Shown in pieces: positions 34,284 to 46,900 of a DNA stretch of 64,000 nt. Origin of the DNA: Tubulanus polymorphus (Eukaryota > Nemertea > Palaeonemertea > Tubulaniformes > Tubulanidae); NCBI RefSeq assembly GCF_964204645.1, contig NC_134030.1, forward strand, positions 21,829,210 through 21,893,209, read 5' to 3'. The stretch's first letter is position 1. The number at the start of each line of letters is the position of its first letter. Position numbers and translations under genes: made by a program. Below the pieces are notes generated by a model. That model was not told the DNA's origin and ran no database searches. It saw only the letters and a list, made by a program, of their open reading frames with translations.

Positions 34284-37200
34284 ATGATGAACACACGTTC
34301 GTTCTTGATAATATACACGATTTTATTACAACTTGGAAACTTAAACAGCGCAGAAACATCTGGAAATAAGACGCATAATTCAAGTAAGTCACTCGAATCA
34401 ATGATAGCTTTTCTGTTGTGTCGATTTCATAGATTTCTGTCGATGATAATTCATGCACCTGAGGTATTACGCGCGTGACGTCACAGATAGTTTCACCGTC
34501 GGTGTTTGAGACTCCCGTACATAGGTCTAGCTATACTAACAAATAGGGGATTTATCAAGGGCCTGTCATGTAAATAAATTACCAAGAATCTAAGATGTTG
34601 CAGGCCCGTATGCTGCCTTTCTTTGTTGTGGGTAGTTCTCGAGTACTGTATAGGAGGGGAGTGTTTTGTGGGGATTCCCCAAGAAAACTTTGATCACTAA
34701 AGTCGTCAGTTTGAATTCATTACGTGGCTAATTTATGTATAACTTTAAACAAACGACTGTGGAGGACGATACGTGATGGGAAATGTAGTCTAAAAATTCG
34801 GAACTAGAGATTTTGCTGGGGGGAGGGGGTCACGTGGTGGAAAAAGGACCTAAATAGATTATTCGAAGTTTGTGCGTTTTACTGTTTCATAGACTATTCA
34901 TATTTATTCATTCGTTTTCAGTGATTTATCCAAAACCTGTTCCCGATGGAAAACCCGATATTAAAAGAGAAGGACAATCGATTGAATATATTTGTAAAAC
35001 ACGTGTTAAATATCCTACAGTTATATTCCAACAGAAGAGAAGAGATTCAGAACAATGGGAAACAATTCCAGACGAACTGCTTCGTATAACTAGAAATGTG
35101 AAATATATTACTTCTGCTTCACTAGAATTCAAAGCAGATTTCAAACTGCACAATGGAACAACATTTAGATGTCTCGTTCTTAAGGAAGGCCAAACAGATT
35201 TTGATTATCTTCAGTTTGATCTAATCGTAGTTCATCGAACTGGTAAGTAACAGTTTTAAAATGTGAACCTTCCCAGTCTGGAATCCTGCTACTAAATAAA
35301 CATCGAATCTATCAAAACGAATTAATATTGAAACACAGCGTCTCTGTTACTTTTAAATTACTTCGCAGTCGATTGCATGAATTTATAGTTTAGCAGCTAC
35401 GTATCAAAAGTGCGTTTATTGTAGCGTATGACATGTACATTTTAATGCATTCTAGAATTTATAGAAATAATTCTCAATAAGACGGCCATACGACTCAGCG
35501 TGAAATTCATATTTCTGTTTAACGGATATATAGCCGACAGTTTAATTTGTTGTAGCTTCCTCTTTCATATACCCGTCATTTGTTCATCCATCTCTAATCT
35601 CCATACAAACATATCTTCTTGTGTCAACTACTAATTTCAAGGTCGCTTGATGAGTTGTTGATTTTACATTATGTTTATTTGATATCTAAAAACCTGAATT
35701 TCTTCATTTAAAAAGTAAAAAATTGTCGCCCTCGTCACTTTTGGAATTGGGAATAAGGCTTTTTATTTATGTCTTTTTATTTCAAAAGGGATGTAAAAAT
35801 AATAAGTATCGGCCGTTCTTGTCACTTTCCCAAAAAGGGGTCGATGAGAAACAACCATATTTATTTGCGTGGCCTTAATGCACGCGTCAGTAAACTAACC
35901 AAACACAACCCAACCACAAACAGTCTAAGTTACTTTCTACAGGTAATTGTTTTTCTCATTTCAGATTTGAATCAAATCCCGGCGACGGAAATCAGTAAAT
36001 CAGGGTCAGTATCTATTTCACTTAGCGCACTACATAAATCATATTCTATATGTAAATCATTTCTTTGTTGTCGATGCTTTTTGTGAAATAATTATGAATT
36101 GATATCTCACTCGTCTCATTGGCTTCCGATTAACAGTTCACCTATCATTATTCATCTCAATTTTCACATTTTGCCACAAAAGGTAACAGTAAGGGCAATT
36201 GCAAAATATGTGACCTCGATATCGCTACCACGAGCCCTGCCTTTTCACATCTGGGCCCAGTTGCACAGTCTTGGCTCAAGTCCAAAAGTAGTCTTAAATC
36301 TTAAGACTAGTCTTAATTTCTTAGATTAGCTATAGAACTAAGTTGGTCTTAGACTGGTCTTAAGTCTAAGCCATGACTATGCAACCGGCCTCTGTTCTGC
36401 TGATTTATCTTAATTGTAAATTTCGTCCTTTTCATTCAGAGTTCGTCTGCTTACTGCTGAAAATGTGGCCTCGAAAAACAAGGTCATTATAAATTTAAGT
36501 AATAATCCAACAAACTTGTCAAATAAAGTTCCCCGGATCCCAGACACAGAGTCGAATTAAACCCACTGAACTGTGAACCTTGATTTAGGATATAAAAGCG
36601 AATTGAATTGTATAATATAAACTGAATGATTAATTGATTGATATTTGCAGCTTGTGTTGAGGTTTGATTCCATTCTGTTCGTTTCTAGTTTATACCCGCG
36701 AATTGTCATCCGGTATATTCTACATCCTTCGAGTTTTCCTTTTTTTCTTTCTCTGACCAAATCGGTATACAGACTGGACCGGACCACAAACCTGACTGGA
36801 CCATGATGATAATTTACATCGCTTGTGGAGCTATCGGTTTCCTCCTCGTCATCGTTATCATCGTTGTCATCGTCATTTGCAGGTTTGTACTCAATAATCT
36901 CGGGCAGATTTCATATCTAAGATAATCCCCCTATGACGTCATATTAAAACGTGAAATAATTTGATAAATCAGTGACGTTTTCCAAAAAGATGTCTTCATT
37001 CGTAAAATTTGTATCTACCTATGCGCCGATTACTGGCTGAGTCAATCCCAAATCAGCAGGAATAATTCAATATAATGACCGAAATATCCGAAATCTAAAA
37101 TCTCTTCAACGCTTAAATTACCCATTTTTCAGACGCAGGCGATTGCCAGGTGAAGGTCGTGTGGAGGTTGCGACACCGCAGGTACTCGACGTCTATGACG

Positions 37201-37643
37201 AGTTGTATGATGACATAGATTCTGTTACTGTGACTGACAAACTGCACACCAGCGATCAGAAAGTTACTACAGATCCGTACGCGAATATCGAGGCCGGGAA
37301 CGGCGAAGATACGGCTCGGTACATGGATATGGCAGCCGCGAAGGGTAAAGATACAACTTCATATATAGATATGGAAGCCGGGAAGGGCAAAGATACAACT
37401 CCTTATATGGATATGGGACCCGGGATAGAAGAGGATACGTACAGGAGTACTGAAACCGGGAAGGACAAACACACAACTCCTTACACGAATACCGGAGCCG
37501 AGAAGCGCAAAGATAGACATAGTTACGTGAATACCGAAGCCGGAAAGGCGCGCCATTTGAAGAAAGATACTGATGAACCCGTGAAAGATGATGTTGAACT
37601 TTATTCTTACGCTACTGTTCAATATACTCGCAATAGGCGTTAG
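34284..37643 (+). CDS. Gene C: single-Ig type I receptor with tandem YxDM / YxN tyrosine motifs
   Basis: Five exons: 34284-34383, 34922-35242, 35965-36008, 36773-36882, 37133-37643 (stop TAG), about 361 residues. Exon 1 is a signal peptide (FLIIYTILLQLG) ending near an N-x-T sequon. Exon 2 is an Ig-like domain (EYICKT, SEQW, FRCLV) clearly homologous to the third Ig exon of genes A and B, sharing blocks such as VIxQQKRR and KADFKLHNGT. Exon 4 carries the membrane span (GFLLVIVIIVVIVIC) followed by RRRR. The tail repeats a roughly 18-residue unit of the type GKDTTxYMDM. It gives YMDM, YIDM, YMDM (YxxM, the binding pattern of PI3K p85 SH2 domains) and YANI, YTNT, YVNT (YxN, the Grb2 SH2 pattern), plus YDEL, YDDI and YATV. 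Intron phases are 1, 0 and 2 at the last three junctions, unlike A and B. The 44-nt exon 3 uses a weak donor (GTATCT) and is the least certain part. Confidence 0.8.
36248..36394. mobile_element. MITE-like foldback element in gene C intron 3
   Basis: GGCCCAGTTGCACAGTCTTG at the left pairs with CATGACTATGCAACCGGCC at the right. Internal copies of AAGTC/GACTT and TAGTCTTAA give it a folded structure. A decayed relative with CCCTAGTTGCGCAGTAT and CACTGTGCACATT lies in gene B at about 45003-45133. Confidence 0.6.
37257..37560 (+). repeat. Coding repeat encoding tyrosine motifs in the gene C tail
   Basis: About five diverged units of 51-60 bp in frame. Each encodes Y-x-(D/N)-x, then (E/G)-A-G-K or a variant, then G-K-D-T-T. 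Tyrosine contexts in order are YANI, YMDM, YIDM, YMDM, YRST, YTNT, YVNT. The Tyr and the +2 Asp/Asn are conserved while linker residues drift, which suggests selection on the phosphotyrosine motif rather than on bulk sequence. Confidence 0.7.
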
Positions 37644-38909
37644 AGGGCGCCATTGAGCAAACGACTACTGATTATACATATGCAAAACATAAGGCTAGAA
37701 ACAATTGATTATTTTTCATAATCTGCTGAGCTCAAAAGTTGAATCAGCTGCATGCATACATTATTCATTTCTAAAGAATAACGGACCCGACAGTTTTAGT
37801 AATGAACTGACTACATATCTTATTCTAGTTCACAAAAATGACCCGGTCGACTAGGAGAAACAATTAGATATGATTTATTAGCCTAAGTTTTAAGTTTTTG
37901 ATATACACGGCATTTGTAGATTAGACTAAGAAACATCAATCCACTTCAACAATCATTCAAATTCCACTTTTAGCAAAATCCACATGGAGAATGCTTCAGT
38001 TTACAGGGCAGTATATATTTTATGATATTCAGCTACCAATGGCCTATAGTTCGTAGACTCTTATGAGGAGTTTTAAGTGCCAAATTGACTTGTCAATCAT
38101 CTTCAGGGGCGGATCCAAGTAAGGCCGAAGCGGCCTCCTCCCCTTATCTATTTTGCCAAGAAAATATTTTCACAACATGGATTAGGAATGTAACAAATAT
38201 AGTAGAAAGTCTTCGTCATTCATTTTGTTATTGATTTACTCTAGATGCCCCCAGAAAATGATCCAATCCTGATTCCCTTAAAAATATATAAAATATGGTA
38301 TAAAATCCGTCAGTCTTATTCTTTTCTTGATGATTTCTTTTCTTTTTTCCTCTTTTACTTCTTCGGTCAAACAAGATACATTACACGATGGTAAAAGCTT
38401 TCCTAAAATAGATGTGTTTTAGGATTTCATTCAGAAGTATCGACAGGACGAGGATTCCGGAATACTGGACGGTAAAACATTCCATATTGCTGGGACAGTG
38501 AACTTCAAAACTCTATTGCCAAATGAACTTCTTGGAGACAGGTTTGACTAGATCTGTTTGTATCTTGAATGGAACAGAGAACCACGTGGAACATGTAAGA
38601 CCCTTCAAAGTCGATACCTTGTTTCTCATCAAATCGCGAAGCCGCCCACGTCACTCCCGAAAGCCAAAATAGAATGATAATAATAAAGTTCGAAACCCGC
38701 ATCAGATTGTTTACGGTCGTTTTTTTCTTTTTAGAATAAAAAACACGTGACGCGCGCGCATGATGACGCGTTGTACGGTCGTCTTTTTATATATGTCGCT
38801 TTTTATCGATAATCAGTATTGTGTATTAGTAAGATGATATTCCTCAATCTCAGATTTCACCAAAACCTTCTTTACACTAGAATCGGGGGTCACTGTGGAA
38901 ACAACTATA

Positions 38910-39435
38910 CTGCCAGGACTGGTGGGTGAACCACTACCAGGTCTAGATGAACCGCTGCTAGGACTGGGTGAACCACTGCCAGGACTGGATGAACCACTGC
39001 CAGGACTAGGTGAACCACTGCCAGGACTGGGTGAACCACTACCAGGACTGGATGAACCACTGCCAGGACTGGATGAACCACTGCCAGGACTAGGTGAACC
39101 ACTGCTAGGACTGGATGAACCGCTGCCAGGACTGGATGAACCACTGCCAGGACTGGGTGAACCACTACCAGGACTGGATGAACCACTACCAGGACTGGAT
39201 GAACCACTACCAGGACTGGGTGAACCACTACCAGGACTGGGTGAACCGCTGCCAGGACTGGGTGAACCGCTGCCAGGACTGGGTGAACCACTACCAGGAC
39301 TGGGTGAACCACTGCCAGGACTGGGTGAACCACTACCAGGACTGGGTGAACCGCTGCCAGGACTGGGTGAACCACTACCAGGACTAGGTGAACCACTGCC
39401 AGGACTGAGTGAACCACTACCAGGACTGGGTGAAG
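38910..39435. repeat. 21-bp minisatellite, about 25 units
   Basis: Unit GGTGAACCACTACCAGGACT plus G. The plus frame (ATG at 38895, 221 codons) would encode a heptad (G/D)EPLPGL repeated about 24 times. Frames on both strands stay open because the unit is 21 bp. No signal peptide or splice context supports expression, so I call it a repeat. A coding role is not excluded. Confidence 0.75.
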
Positions 39436-40352
39436 GTGTAGATGGGACAATGAGTCAGTCATTGACTACGCTTATCTCCTTTACCTATTTAGGTCTTTCA
39501 CAAGATTGCGTCAAGTTTTTTTTCAACGACGCGATTGAATTCGTAAACGACACTATCTAATTCGTTCGTATACTCCTAATGATAACCAGGGAAGTTCACT
39601 CCCGACTACCTGCGATATTAACCAATGCACGTAGCAAGTTGTAACGTATAAAATAGGCAGAAATCTACGTGTTTTTATAATGGCAATAATTGAAACGTAT
39701 TCTAGTGAGTAAGAGATTAAACTGGAGGGAAACGGTAAGTAAAACATCTGCGAAAATACCTATATATTTACAATCTTAAGTAACATTTGAAAGTGAAAGT
39801 ACGATTTTACAAATGTGCATTCGTATATGTTGAACTATCTCCCACCGACAGGGATTGAAACTTGTGTCGAATCCCTGTCGAGGGGAGGAAGGTGACGGGA
39901 TAGGGGTGACTGCAGCCTACTACCGTGACTGCTTTACACAGCGCCAATCATATTCAATAAGGTGACTTGTGTTGTTTGGGTGATGATTAAGAAGGAAAAA
40001 GATAAGAATAGTAAAACTGGTACAATTTGCTGACCTTTAGATAGGAATGAATCAGTATATTGATAAACTTATGTCATATCAAACCTGGGTCTTTCATTAA
40101 ACTATTAGAGGATGGAGCTAGAAATATCTGATTTGAAAAAAAACGAGGGATCTGACAAGATATAGAGTTTAGTAGCAGACTAAAGTAAGCGTAGGATTTT
40201 AAAGTGGAAAGAGAATACACTGTTAGATAAAATAACAACTTTTGTGAAAAAGTGAAATCGAAAGTACTTATTTTTGTCTTGTTATTTCGGTTATTATCAT
40301 ATTATACATAGTTTTTTATCGGTCGCAAATTCAAAGTCGATGATAGCGTTTC

Positions 40353-40360
40353 TATATAAA
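40353..40360 (+). promoter_or_regulatory. Candidate TATA box of gene B
   Basis: TATATAAA lies 114-121 bp upstream of the gene B start codon. Initiation about 30 bp downstream would give a 5' leader of roughly 90 nt. No equivalent was seen upstream of gene A, whose first exon and flank are unrelated to B's. Confidence 0.4.
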
Positions 40361-40473
40361 CACATACATGAGACGTGTGAGAAGAACGCGGAGTTTTCTC
40401 TACATAACAGTCGATTCCAATGATACCAAGTATCCAAACATATATTTCAAGGTGACACGTTAACGCCTTGAAG

Positions 40474-43400
40474 ATGAACAACTGGATCCGTTTGTTAATT
40501 CTACTGCTGGAAATCTCGTTCAATTCAGAAGCTGCATCGATACGAAATAAGAGAAATACTGGTGAGTTAAAATGATGAACTACTTTTAAACTGCAGCGTC
40601 CGTTTTTATAGACTGGTATTTCAGCACCTGATGGAGTTGTACTGGACAGTGTGAATGTATTACCGGGTACAAGAATATTACGTATATTGTGTATTTGATA
40701 TTTCAGCACCTGATGGAGTTGTACTGGACAGTGTGAATGTATTACCGGGTACAAGAATATTACGTATATTGTGTATTTGATATTTCAGCACCTGATGGAG
40801 TTGTACTGGACAGTGTGAATGTATTACCGGGTACAAGAATATTACGTATATTGTGTATTTGATATTTCAGCACCTGATGGAGTTGTACTGGACAGTGTGA
40901 ATGTATTACCGGGTACAAGAATATTACGTATATTGTGTATTCGATATTTCAGCACCTGATGGAGTTGTACTGAACAGTGTCAATGTATTACCGGGTACAA
41001 ATATATTACTGTCGCAGGAAGGTAAAACTGTTAGTATTACCTGTAAACAGAGCAGCTCTACAGCGACTGGTGTAGAATTCCAGCTACAAGTGTATCATGG
41101 AGGGACCTGGACTGCATTACCTACAGCATCAGCACCAGTTTGGGATATTGTACTTGACGCTGGAAACATCTATAAATGTGTGGCCACTAACTCGGCAGGA
41201 ATAAAGGGAAGTCACATCTATGAATCAGATGTGATCAGTGAGTATGGTGACAATTTGAACTCTAAGAATCGGCTTGTCACGTGATAATTTATTTCTCCTC
41301 TGCAACTGAACCTAATTTCAATATTGCTGGGATAGGCTGAAAATAAGCCATGATTATAATTTCCCACAATCAGTTCAGAAAATGGCGAATAGATCGTGAC
41401 GTAATCTAATTTATGTTTGATCTTCGTTTCGGCGTTAAATTCATTGTTATCTTCAGACAAATTCAAACGTTGACTCTACAAGAACTTATCGTCTTTTCTG
41501 AACTGATTGACAGATCTCTGGTACTGACTCGGATGACAATTACTAAACCAGTAGCCTTCATACATTTACTGTTCATTGTCGGTTATCTGACAATACATGT
41601 ATTTTTGTGCCAAATTTCAACGCTCTTATTCTCTGTGGAAACAAGTCAGCATATCCTTTCATTCAGCACTTATCAAATAATGCTGGGTAAATAGAATAAA
41701 AGTTTCCTGTGCACTTGGTATTTTTTGTATATATTTTGTATTGTAGGTATAAAAATAAATGAAAACCCGTGTAAGCTGCATGAATTCAAACCATCACTAG
41801 CTTGTACTTGTAAAGCCACTAGTAAGATCGGTAATTCAAACATAGCAGTAAAATGGTATGCTGATGGATTTACTGAAGGTTCAACGGATATTGATCAGAT
41901 CCCCGATCAAGGCGTAAATACTCCGATGAAAGATGGAGTTATCAACAGGAATCAGATGCGGTTTAATTTAATGCTGTACGCAATATTGATTCAATGTCGG
42001 TTATGGAAGTATAATGGGATCGAGTTACCGAAACTAACACTTCAAGAACAAATACTACATCAAACTCCAATGAACGTTACGTGTAAGTTGTATAATATTT
42101 TCATGAGAGATTTTTCATACGATATCAGAGTGACAATAATGCATGTTACATCGTTTATTCTATTGGTAACTGCCCATAGTTGGAGATTTAAGAGTTACTA
42201 TTTCATAACGACTGGTGATCATGCCGATGAAATTCTTTCGTTTTAATATTTGGTCCCAAGAAGGTATTTCGAATACTGAAGCGAATTGTTAATAATAACA
42301 TTAAAAGGACTAGAATATGATTGTGCATGAATTTGCTTTTGAAATCGAACCTACTAGAAAACGATTTCACCTTCTATGATTAGGCTTAAGATTTTGAGCC
42401 CACATGGAAAAATTGCAGCGAAATTGGTAAAAATGTTGACATAAAAAGTTTGTCGTCTTCGGGTATTCTTATGGCTATATCAGGGATTTTTAGTTTGTAA
42501 TATGGGACAAAGCTTCTTGAACCGGGACAATAGGATCACGCACAACTCACCAGAACAAAGGATTCTTTTCATGAGTGCGATAGATACGCCACCTATCGTT
42601 GATATGTATTGTTGCAAAAACAAATAAACTATATTACAATATAATTATGTCGGGAGTTACACCGTTATATTTCCGTCGATTCAAATTTCGACGCCCTTGA
42701 TAAACACACATTCCTCGGAGCGAAAGTAATATTTTACCATGTTTTATGGACGGACGTTTCCTCACGTAAATCAACGATTTTGCACCGATCAGTGAAATTG
42801 AAGTGGACAAACATGATATCATCCAAAAATGTATTTGCATCTTTATCTTTCAGATTTTCCCGATGAAATTCAAACACCAGATACTTTCACCGGAGAACCT
42901 GACATTAGAAATGAAGGAGATGTTGTAGAATATACTTGTCGAACAGTGATAGGAAGACCCGATCCTACAGTGATATACCAACAGAAAAGAAGAGGTTCTG
43001 AACAATGGGAGCCAATTCCTGATCCACAACCTCGTAAAGTACCTCTCAAAATGGTTTTAAAAGGTTTTGACACGACCTACAAGTTCAAAGCTGATTTCAA
43101 ACTGCACAATGGAACGTCATTTCGATGTGCTGTAAAGGAGAACCTTACGTTTCCAGAACCTCAGCAATTTAATCCAATCATTGTTTATTGTAAGTAACAG
43201 TTTCTTTTTCGAATTCGAGAAATAAATAATTTTCCCTGCAACAATACAGACCCCAGTGGTAGTACAGACCTATCCACACATATAGCATGTCACAATGTAA
43301 CCATGCTAAGCAGGAACATGGCAGAGTCTCGCGATGTCATCAGGTTCAAATCCCTGCCGAGGGAGGAACGTGGCAGAATCTCGCGATGTCATCAGGTTCG

Positions 43401-43924
43401 AATCCCTGCCGAGGGAGGAACGTGGCAGAGTCTCACGATGTCATCAGGTTCGAATCCCTGCCGAGGGAGGAACGTGGCAGAGTCTCACGATGTCATCAGG
43501 TTCGAATCCCTGCCGAGGGAGGAACGTGGCAGAGTCTCACGATGTCATCAGGTTCGAATCCCTGCCGAGGATGATGGGTCTACTATGACAGGGCTTAAGA
43601 ACTGTGCTAGGTCAGATATAACTTTTACTAATGTTTTGTTTGTTTTTCAATCAGATTTTGCTGCACCAGTTTACAAGAAATCCAGTGAAAATGAAACAAA
43701 TGCAGCGTATATTGTAACAGTTAATAGTAACCCATTGACTCAACAAGTTACATGTGACCCTCCAGCTGTCGTTCAAAAACTATCAACCTATCAGTGGAAT
43801 ATAACGATACCTATCGTAAATAGTACCACAACTGACTATAGAGGGCAGTGTTTGGCTGATGGTATTAATGAAAGGGTCATTAATGTCACTGGTTATCATC
43901 ACGCCCGTCCAACTGATGAACCAG
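40474..43924 (+). CDS. Gene B exons 1-5: signal peptide and four Ig-like ectodomain exons
   Basis: Exons: 40474-40561, 40953-41237, 41747-42082, 42854-43189, 43655-43924. Exon 1 encodes MNNWIRLLILLLEISF and ends in K-R-N-T. Compared with A, the first Ig exon (exon 2) has about 21 substitutions plus a two-residue deletion over 97 residues. The second Ig exon has only about 7 changes in 112, and exons 4 and 5 have about 7-8 each. The conserved Cys pairs are kept in all four. Exon 2's acceptor is the last of five near-identical acceptors. Confidence 0.85.
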
Positions 43925-46900
43925 GTAAGATTCCGGGTCACAACTGGGTGAATTCTATCTGATTTTGAACATTAAAATGATTTAATTCCATGAAACATGA
44001 TAAAACTCGAGGCCATCATCTCTTAACTCGAAATCATTTCTACACAATCAAACAATGTACTTACGAAAGTCGTTATTTTGATAAATTGTCACAAAATAAC
44101 CTATTAATATATTTCATAGTCTCAATTTACTAAGTCACATTACTGGAGTTGTCTCTATCATTGGGTCTCATTTTACTAGGTGTAAGTCGTCATTCATTTG
44201 AGTCGTCACAATTCGTATTCGAATCAGCCACCAGTATTTTACCTAACCTGTAACTCAATTAGATTAGTCAGTACAGCGGATGAGTCTTATGGGAAATCCG
44301 TGCGCGATGACGTAATTCTCTGTGTCGTCCGAACTGAATGTATTTTTTGTGAATATATCACATTCAAATATTTCGCAATGATTTAGCATCTTTAACTTTC
44401 TATCTTGAGGCTGCTTGACCCAATCAAGGAACAATTAATTTTCTCCCATTTCAAAAACAACTTATATACTTCATTTAGAGAAAATTTGAGCTTTGAAAGT
44501 TAAGAAGCAGTTACTTTTTGCTTGACCTATTTAATAATTCAATTCAATTGCTGTTGTTTTTATCAATAGTTACAATGGAACTATTTCTAGCTTTATATAA
44601 TTCTATTCAATCGCATCACTGATTTGTTTAAATTTCAGTTCCAGAAGAAGGGACTGGGGGAATAGTGTTTGCTGTAATCAGTATACTGATATTACTGATT
44701 CTGATAATACTGTTTATACTGTGTCTTTTTGGTTGCTGTAAGTTTTACATAAAACCATCATTTAATCTGAAAAACAATGATAAACAAACTGCAGAATCAG
44801 AATACTGTGTTATTTCTAATTGACAGTGCGGTGCAGAAAACCTGATGATGAACTGTGTAGATGTGGAAATTGTAAGTTATGTAATAATTCAAATAAAGAA
44901 AGCTAGAAATTGAAAATAGTGCATAAGGCCGAATGTATTCTAGAGCCCTAAGATAACCAGATACAGTTGATACTCAATTATCTGTCCACATTTTTAATCT
45001 CGGGACCCTAGTTGCGCAGTATCATTCAAAAAGTGTTCGTAAACTATTAATCTGGTCTTAAGTTGTTAGTTCGGCTACAAAACTAAAACTGTCTTTAACT
45101 GGCCTTGAATGTTAGCCATCACTGTGCACATTACAAAACATTTAGTTGAAACACACAATAAAATGATGTTATCTGCAATCGTAGATTTTCCCCTGACAAA
45201 ACCGGTCTCGATAACTGAGAGTTCATGAGGTCTGAAATCAGTCACACTTCTAGATTATGCTTAAAATTGCATACATGGGCTTAAAGAAACAACACAATTT
45301 TGTGTGCTTGCGTTTGACAAAAGATGACGATTCAAAAAATGATTGTATTGTTTTTGTTTTTGTTTTCAGCACTGAATTTCAATAGTATAAGCCGTGAACT
45401 AATGATTTGTAATTGTCGCACCGAGGACTCGTCGGACGATGAACTATGTGTTTGTTGTTGCTGTAAGTGTCATAGAAAAATACCATCGTAGAATCGTAGA
45501 AAGGATTATCGCAAATTAGAATAATTTGTTTGTTTGTTTTTAGTGACTTGCAAATTACCTGCTGCCGATGAACCTGATAATGAGGATGATTCCTCAGATG
45601 AACTGTGTCATTGTTGCTGCTGTGAGTTCTATATATAAACTGATAAAGATTAATAGTCAGTAACTGTAGAATAAACGGTTGTATTATTTTCTATTTGCAG
45701 TGGTGTTGAGAAGGGAGCCGTGTACATGTAATTACTGTAAGTTGTATTAACATTGAAAACATTGATGATTAATCCTGCAAAATTAACTGTTATCGTCATT
45801 GGATATTCACGAATTCAAGAATGTTTGGAACTTAGAAGAACAGAATGTTATCATTTCTGGGATTCAGCGCGGGTTGGGTCGTAGTTTCAGATGGCTGCAA
45901 ACGTGAAATGTTGCTACGACCAAACATTCACCGGTTCCGTAAAAATCATTTTGATATAAACCGCCGCCTAGTACCCATAGGAATTAACGCGGAGAAGCTA
46001 CTATGTAACATCTTTCTCTTCACAAATAACGGTGTTTGAAAAAGTATCCATTTTATAATGTTTAGCATCATTCAACTTTCAATCAATTTTCTAGACACAA
46101 TACGCGCATTATTCAGACCAGAATTTAGATGCACGAGACGCATTAAAAATCTAAAGCCAGAATATGCGTAATGTTTATTTATTTTCGTCCGACATCGATC
46201 ACTTTCAGATCTGAATCAGTGCGGTCTAAATAAACCGTCATTTTTATATCTATTACACAGGCAGCATTAATTAGATTATCTAATGGCTAATCAGTAGCGA
46301 ATGAATTACTCGTAGATGCAGTGTCTTGGGTACAGGCTCGATACAAGTCACTGCGGGGTCATCAATCAACGTTGATAGGTTAAGATTACTTGCCTACGTT
46401 AGGTTCTGCATTTTCTCGTTGGGAAGTATCGTTACGTTGTTGGGTGACGATAGTTATACATTATCACATATGCCCGCCGGGTATCGGTAATGAAAACTTG
46501 CGTCCGGTTCCTTGTCCCAGTTACCATTTATTGCGAACTAGAAGAAATTCCGTAAATCCGTGATTCCGAAATAGTACCGGTTTAAACTCAAGAAAGTTAC
46601 GCAGTATCATTGGTTCAATTATCTCATAGCATTAGTATCCATGACTATCTTTAGTGGGTGGCTCCATGAATATCCAAATCACACTGTTTCTTTATTGGGT
46701 TGATTTGTCAGGTGAATGTGCATCATGTAAACAAACAGTATTTCTGTTTTCTAATTCACAGTACCGTGTTTGGGTCCGAAATCTAAAGATGTGATTGAAT
46801 TGTTGCGTTGGACAAGTGAAACCTGGTATGAAAAAGGTAAGATTCTCTCACATGATTTACTGCACATATTCTCAGATATCGGTTTGATGATTTTAGGTGT

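Larger units (their letters stand above)
37644..40473. other. Intergenic region between genes C and B
   Basis: Contains a possible gene C poly(A) signal (AATAAA at 38682, about 1 kb after the stop), a 21-bp minisatellite (about 38910-39435) and the candidate gene B promoter. No conventional gene was recognised. Confidence 0.5.

Noticed and set aside
35769-36329. Plus-strand frames of 105 and 76 codons inside gene C
   Set aside because: Intronic, overlapping a foldback element and the short exon 3; no domain and no splice support.
41413-41694. Plus-strand 93-codon frame between gene B exons 2 and 3
   Set aside because: Intronic; no acceptor/donor pair in the phase used by the gene, and no homologue in gene A.
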